Assembly: GCF_014208105.1 (NCBI RefSeq)
Contig: NZ_JACHMQ010000001.1
Coordinates: 7,068,001-7,132,000 of the forward strand
From: Actinomadura coerulea
GTDB taxonomy: Bacteria > Actinomycetota > Actinomycetes > Streptosporangiales > Streptosporangiaceae
DNA: 64,000 nt
Direction: 5' to 3'
This document shows positions 59,987 to 64,000 of this stretch, piece by piece (position 1 is the first letter of the stretch; each line of letters begins with the position of its first letter). The position numbers and the translations under genes are program-made. The notes below the pieces were generated by a model. It was not told the DNA's origin. It searched no databases and saw nothing but the letters and a program-made list of their open reading frames with translations.

Positions 59987-61483
59987 CTAGTAGTCCAGCG
60001 CGGCGAGCTGGTCGGCGAACCAGCGCTGCGGGGGCAGGGCGGTCGCGGCGTCGGCGAGGCGGGCGCAGTGTTCGGCCCGCCGGGCGCGCGGCATCAGCAG
60101 GGCCTGCCGCAGGGCCTCGGCCGTCTGCGACACGTCGTAGGGGTTGACCACCAGCGCGTCCTCGGACAGCTCCGCCGCCGCGCCCGCCTCCCGCGACAGC
60201 ACGAGCGCGCAGCCGTTCCGCGACAGGACGGGCCCCTCCTTCGCGACCAGGTTCATCCCGTCCCGGATCGGGTTCACGAGCAGGACGTCGGCCAGGCCGT
60301 AGGCGGCGAGCGAGCGCGGGTAGTCGTCGTTCACCTGAAGGATCAGCGGGTCCCAGTCGGCCGTGCCGAACTCCTCCGAGATCTGCCCGGCCATGCGCTG
60401 CACGGCCTCGGTGTACTCCCGGTACTCGGGCAGGTCGTAGCGGGACGGGTAGGCGAACGCGAGGTGCACGACGCGGCCCCGCCACTCGGGATGGTTGACC
60501 AGCATCTCCCGGTACGCGGCGAGCCCGCGCACGATGTTCTTGGACAGCTCCGTCCGGTCGATCCGCACGATGAGCCGGCGGTCTCCCACCTGTTCGCGCA
60601 GCGCGCGGGCCCTTTCGACGACGTCCGGCTCGGCGGCGCGCCGGCGCAGGGCCGCCCCGTCCACGCCGAGGCCGTGCACGCCCACGCGCGTGGTGTGGCC
60701 CGAACAGGTGACGGTGCGGGCCACGCGGTCGACGCGCGCGCCGGGCAGCAGCTCGCAGCAGTCGAGGAAGGCCGACGCCCACCGCTCGGTGAGGAAGCCG
60801 GCGTGGTCCGCGCCGAGGATGCCGAGAAGGACCTGCGCGCCGATGTCGTCCGGGAGCAGCCTGAAGTACTCCGGCGGCGCCCAGGGCGTGTGGGAGAAGT
60901 GCACGATCTTCAGGTCGGGACGCCGGTCGCGCAGCATCCGCGGAGCCAGCGACAGGTGGTAGTCCTGGATCGCCGCCTTCGCGCCCCGGGCGGCGTCCCG
61001 TGCGAGGGCGTCCGCGAAGGCCGCGTTGTAGGCCTCGTAGGACTGCCAGTCGCGCCGGGCGCGGGCGTCGAAGTGCGGGCTGCGCGGTGTGTCGTACAAC
61101 AGGTGGTGGATGAACCAGAGCGTCGAGTTCGCGACGCCGTTGTAGGCGCGGTCGAACGTGGCCGCCGGGATGTCGAGCATCCGCACCGCGGCTCCGCCGG
61201 TCTCGTACCCGGCGAGGTCGAGGCGTCCGTCCGGGGCGCGGCGCGCGGCCGTGCGGTCGGCCTCGCCGAGGCTCGCGCACACCCACAGGACGTCGGATCC
61301 GGTGGGGGACGGCTCCCGCGCCGTCCCGGCCGGCCGCGGCGGGCCCGGGTCGCGCGGGGCGCCCGTGACGGCGGCGAGGCCCGAGACGAGGCCGCCGCCC
61401 CCGCGCCGCAGGGTGAGCCCGCCGTCGTCCGACAGCGAGAACGACACCGGGCCCCGGTTCGAGGCCACCAGCACTTGGCTCAT
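59987..61483 (-). CDS. otsA: alpha,alpha-trehalose-phosphate synthase
   Basis: The 498-residue GT20 enzyme condenses UDP- or GDP-glucose with glucose 6-phosphate. Family marks are ASNRGPVSF, GGGGLVSGL, IQDYHLSLAP, FSHTPWAPPE, RIDRTELSKNIVRG, NPIRDGMNLVAKE and SREAGAAAELS. RIDRTEL and NPIRDGMNL vary from the E. coli VDRLDYSKG/TPLRDGMNLVAKE pattern but keep the key Arg/Lys/Asp. ATG start at 61483; convergent with the sulfotransferase gene. With otsB it completes the OtsAB route. Confidence 0.93.
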   Translation of the reverse strand: MSQVLVASNRGPVSFSLSDDGGLTLRRGGGGLVSGLAAVTGAPRDPGPPRPAGTAREPSPTGSDVLWVCASLGEADRTAARRAPDGRLDLAGYETGGAAVRMLDIPAATFDRAYNGVANSTLWFIHHLLYDTPRSPHFDARARRDWQSYEAYNAAFADALARDAARGAKAAIQDYHLSLAPRMLRDRRPDLKIVHFSHTPWAPPEYFRLLPDDIGAQVLLGILGADHAGFLTERWASAFLDCCELLPGARVDRVARTVTCSGHTTRVGVHGLGVDGAALRRRAAEPDVVERARALREQVGDRRLIVRIDRTELSKNIVRGLAAYREMLVNHPEWRGRVVHLAFAYPSRYDLPEYREYTEAVQRMAGQISEEFGTADWDPLILQVNDDYPRSLAAYGLADVLLVNPIRDGMNLVAKEGPVLSRNGCALVLSREAGAAAELSEDALVVNPYDVSQTAEALRQALLMPRARRAEHCARLADAATALPPQRWFADQLAALDY

Positions 61484-61603
61484 ACGGGAAGGGTCTCAGT
61501 TGCGGCCGAGGCGCACCAAAGGGACCCGCGAGGTCGCCGCCGTCGCCCGCGCTTGTGTCCGTTCCGCCCGATTAGTCATTCACCCAGGGGGTATCCGGCG
61601 GCA

Positions 61604-62539
61604 ATGAGCAAGTCCGAGACGACGAAAACCGTGCTCGTCGCCGGTGCCGCGAACCTCATCCTCGCGATCACGAAGCTGTTCGCCGGCCTGCTGGCCGGGT
61701 CCAGCGCCATGCTCGCGGAGAGCGCGCACTCGGTGGCGGACACCCTCAACCAGGGCTTCCTCTACACCTCGCTCCGGCGCAGCGAGCGGCCCCCCGACCG
61801 GCGCCACCCCTTCGGATACGGCAACGAGCGGTACGTGTGGTCGCTGCTCGCCGCGTTCGGCATCTTCGTGGCCGGCGCGGGATTCTCGATCTTCGAGGGC
61901 ATCCTGACCATGACCGGCCACGGCGCCGGCGGGACGACGGTGTGGCTCGCCTACGCCGTCCTCGGCCTCGGCGCGGTGCTGGAGGGGGCGTCCTGGATCC
62001 GCGCCTTCCACCAGGCGAAGAAGGAGACGCGCGAGAGCGACCGCGACCTCGTCGAGCACGTCCGCAAGTCGCCCGACGTGACGTTCAAGACCGCGCTGTT
62101 CGAGGACACCGCGGCGATGGTCGGCCTCGCCCTCGCCGCCGGCGGGCTCGCGATGCGCCAGATCACCGGCTCGGAGTTCTGGGACGGGCTCGCGTCCGCC
62201 CTCATCGGCGTGCTCCTGGTCGTCCTCGCGTTCTCGATCGGCCGGGAGAGCGTGCAGCTGCTCATCGGCCGGGCGGCCGACCCCGCCGAGCAGCGCGAGA
62301 TCCGCGCCGAGATCTGCGGCGCGCCCGGGGTGACCGGCGTGGACGAGCTGCTCACCATGCACTTCGGCCCCGAGCAGCTCCTCGTCGCCGCGAAGGTGCA
62401 CTTCTCCGACGACATCAGCGCCGACGAGGCCGAGGACGTCGCCGGCGAGATCGACCGGCGGCTCCGCGAGCGCGTCCCCACCGTCCGGCACGTCTTCCTC
62501 GACCCCACCCAGCGCGTGATCAAGACCTCCGCCGGGTAA
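61604..62539 (+). CDS. cation diffusion facilitator transporter
   Basis: The 311-residue inner-membrane exporter of divalent metal (Zn2+, Fe2+, Co2+ or Mn2+) has six helices. The first metal motif is SAHSVADTLNQ, then RRHPFGYGNERYVWSLLAAF; the second site reads FEDTAAMVG, Glu-Asp rather than the usual His/Asp pair, so the ion is uncertain. The cytosolic C-terminal domain (about 220-311) shows the ferredoxin-like MHFGPEQLLVAAKVHFSDDI. ATG start; weak ribosome site. Confidence 0.9.
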   Translation: MSKSETTKTVLVAGAANLILAITKLFAGLLAGSSAMLAESAHSVADTLNQGFLYTSLRRSERPPDRRHPFGYGNERYVWSLLAAFGIFVAGAGFSIFEGILTMTGHGAGGTTVWLAYAVLGLGAVLEGASWIRAFHQAKKETRESDRDLVEHVRKSPDVTFKTALFEDTAAMVGLALAAGGLAMRQITGSEFWDGLASALIGVLLVVLAFSIGRESVQLLIGRAADPAEQREIRAEICGAPGVTGVDELLTMHFGPEQLLVAAKVHFSDDISADEAEDVAGEIDRRLRERVPTVRHVFLDPTQRVIKTSAG

Positions 62540-62636
62540 CGTCTCACTCGCTGGACCCACCTGTCTGGCATCCGGTCAGTTCATGTAAAGTCACGCATAC
62601 GAGCTCAAAGCTCTCATGATCGACAACTTCATATTG

Positions 62637-62774
62637 CTCATCCAGAGGGGTGGAGGGACCGGCCCTGCGAAGCCCCGGCAACCACCCGGCTGCGGCGCGT
62701 CGCGATCCTGCGAGGCCGGCCGGGAGATGGTGCCAACTCCGGCCTGCGACCAAGGTGGCGCAGGGAAGATGGGG
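62637..62774 (+). ncRNA. SAM-I (S-box) riboswitch
   Basis: The conserved core is present in order: CTCATCCAGAGGGGTGGAGG, GACCGGCCC, GAAGCCCCGGCAACC, a variable P3, GGTGCCAACTCCGGCC, and GATGGGGAG closing P1 (CTCATC with GATGGG). SAM binding should repress the downstream gene. The next ATG is 18 nt after P1, so control probably acts on translation initiation or a nearby anti-terminator; no U-rich terminator is visible. Confidence 0.9.
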
Positions 62775-62791
62775 AGAAAGGCCTCGCCCTC

Positions 62792-64000
62792 ATGGCACTC
62801 ACGCCTGCCACAGACCTCGGACCGGCTACCGCTCTCGTCTGCCGCGAATGCGGCTCGTCCCGGGACCTCGGTCCCTTCTACGCGTGTGAAGAGTGTTTCG
62901 GCCCCCTGGAGATCGCCTACGACTTCGGCGGCGTCAGCCGGGAGTCCATCGAGTCCGGGCCGCGCAACATCTGGCGGTACCGCGGCCTGCTGCCCGTCCC
63001 GCCCAACGTGGCCGACACCCCGAACACCGAGCCGGGCCTGACCCGTCTCGTCCGCGCCGACAACCTCGCCGAGAGCCTCGGCCTGCAGAGCCTGTGGGTG
63101 AAGGACGACAGCGGTAACCCGACCCACTCGTTCAAGGACCGCGTCGTCGCCGTGGCGCTCGCCGCCGCCCGCGAGCTGGGGTTCAAGGTGCTGGCCTGCC
63201 CGTCCACCGGGAACCTCGCCAACGCCGTCGCCGCCGCGGCGGCCCGCGCCGGGATCCGCAGCGCGGTGTTCGTCCCGTCGAACCTGGAGTCCCAGAAGAT
63301 CATCACGACGGCCGTGTACGGCGGGACGTTCGTGACGGTCGACGGGAACTACGACGACGTCAACCGGCTCGCGTCCGAGATCGCGGGCGAGCAGGACGAC
63401 TGGGCCTTCGTCAACGTCAACGTGCGCCCCTACTACGCCGAGGGCTCCAAGACGCTCGGCTACGAGATCGCCGAGCAGCTCGGCTGGCGGCTGCCGGACC
63501 AGATCGTCGTGCCGGTCGCGTCGGGCTCCCAGCTCACCAAGATCGACAAGGCGTTCCAGGAGCTGATCAAGCTGGGCCTGGTGGAGGACAAGCCGTACCG
63601 CGTCTTCGGCGCCCAGGCCGCCGGGTGCGACCCGGTCGCCGCCGCGTTCAAGGCGGGCCACGACGTCGTCCGCCCGGTGAAGCCCGACACGATCGCCAAG
63701 TCCCTCGCCATCGGCAACCCCGCCGACGGGCCCTACGTCCTGGACGTGGCCCGCCGCACCGGCGGCGCCGTCGAGGACGTCACCGACGAGCAGGTCGTCG
63801 AGGGCATCCGGCTCCTGGCCCGCACCGAGGGCATCTTCGGCGAGACGGCCGGCGGCGTCACCGTCGCGACCCTGCGCAAGCTCGTCGAGGCGGGCTCCCT
63901 CGACCCGGGCGCCGAGACCGTGATCATCAACTCCGGGGACGGCCTGAAGACCCTGGACGCCGTCGCCCCGGTCGTCGCGCCGTCGGCGAACATCGCCCCG
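62792..64000 (+). CDS. thrC: threonine synthase, cut by window end
   Basis: The first 403 residues are visible without stop. A zinc-ribbon-like start (CRECG...CEECF), then the PLP enzyme fold: DDSGNPTHSFKDRVVAV with Schiff-base K115, STGNLANAVAAAA, GGTFVTVDGNYDDVNRL, GSQLTK, SLAIGNPADGP and NSGDGLKTLD. It converts O-phosphohomoserine to threonine. It lies directly behind a SAM-I riboswitch, so expression should fall when SAM is abundant. The extreme C-terminus is outside the window. Confidence 0.93.
   Translation, partial: MALTPATDLGPATALVCRECGSSRDLGPFYACEECFGPLEIAYDFGGVSRESIESGPRNIWRYRGLLPVPPNVADTPNTEPGLTRLVRADNLAESLGLQSLWVKDDSGNPTHSFKDRVVAVALAAARELGFKVLACPSTGNLANAVAAAAARAGIRSAVFVPSNLESQKIITTAVYGGTFVTVDGNYDDVNRLASEIAGEQDDWAFVNVNVRPYYAEGSKTLGYEIAEQLGWRLPDQIVVPVASGSQLTKIDKAFQELIKLGLVEDKPYRVFGAQAAGCDPVAAAFKAGHDVVRPVKPDTIAKSLAIGNPADGPYVLDVARRTGGAVEDVTDEQVVEGIRLLARTEGIFGETAGGVTVATLRKLVEAGSLDPGAETVIINSGDGLKTLDAVAPVVAPSANIAP

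Overview
This window comes from a high-GC actinomycete chromosome. The evidence is the overwhelming GC bias at third codon positions, frequent GTG starts, leaderless TANNNT promoters, CarD, DUF3263, a mycosin-type protease, a PknB-like kinase, ECF42 sigma factors and a pSAM2-like integrative element. The left end (LpqE-like lipoprotein, carD, ispF, cysS, rlmB) matches the conserved mycobacterial/actinobacterial carD neighbourhood. A Thermomonosporaceae (Actinomadura-like) host is my inference, not something the sequence proves.

Region 1 (1-13.76 kb) is core chromosome: an LpqE/PCu(A)C-like lipoprotein, carD, ispF directly after carD (no ispD between them), fumarylacetoacetase, a DUF2637-type membrane protein, an ECF42 sigma factor with a YCII/DGPF partner and an alpha/beta hydrolase, cysS, rlmB, an EamA transporter, and a second ECF42-YCII pair on the other strand.

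Region 2 (13.76-31.2 kb) is an accretion of integrative elements at tRNA-Thr(UGU). An apparently complete actinomycete integrative and conjugative element (AICE; int, xis, repSA, spdB-like gene, traB/ftsK-like gene, small transfer-region genes, XRE-TPR regulator) runs from attL inside the tRNA (13,795) to a 63-bp copy at 29,010. Its cargo is an N4-cytosine methyltransferase with a NotI-like endonuclease, and a convergent AIPR abortive-infection protein, in DNA visibly richer in AT than the rest. Right of it lie a third, 51-bp att copy (30,703) and two decayed integrase genes, each placed against an att copy exactly as the intact integrase is. This indicates at least two older elements now reduced to scars. 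A dispersed GC-rich repeat occurs once in each of the three compartments.

Region 3 (31.2-46.8 kb) is mixed chromosome: small lipoproteins, DUF4304, a HEAT-repeat protein, a metallophosphoesterase, a P-loop kinase-like protein, a two-gene operon of a GNAT-aminotransferase fusion plus a CdsA-like membrane protein, an HbpS/GlcG-like secreted protein, small membrane and secreted proteins, a serine hydrolase, a P450, a TetR regulator and a GlsB-type membrane protein.

Region 4 (46.9-64 kb) holds DUF485 plus an acetate-type symporter, a mycosin-like S8 protease with a long tail of hexapeptide repeats, SHOCT, MarR, DUF3263, otsB, a PadR regulator, a Ser/Thr kinase divergent from an ECF sigma factor, a sulfotransferase, otsA, a cation diffusion facilitator, and a SAM-I riboswitch leading into thrC, which is cut by the window end.
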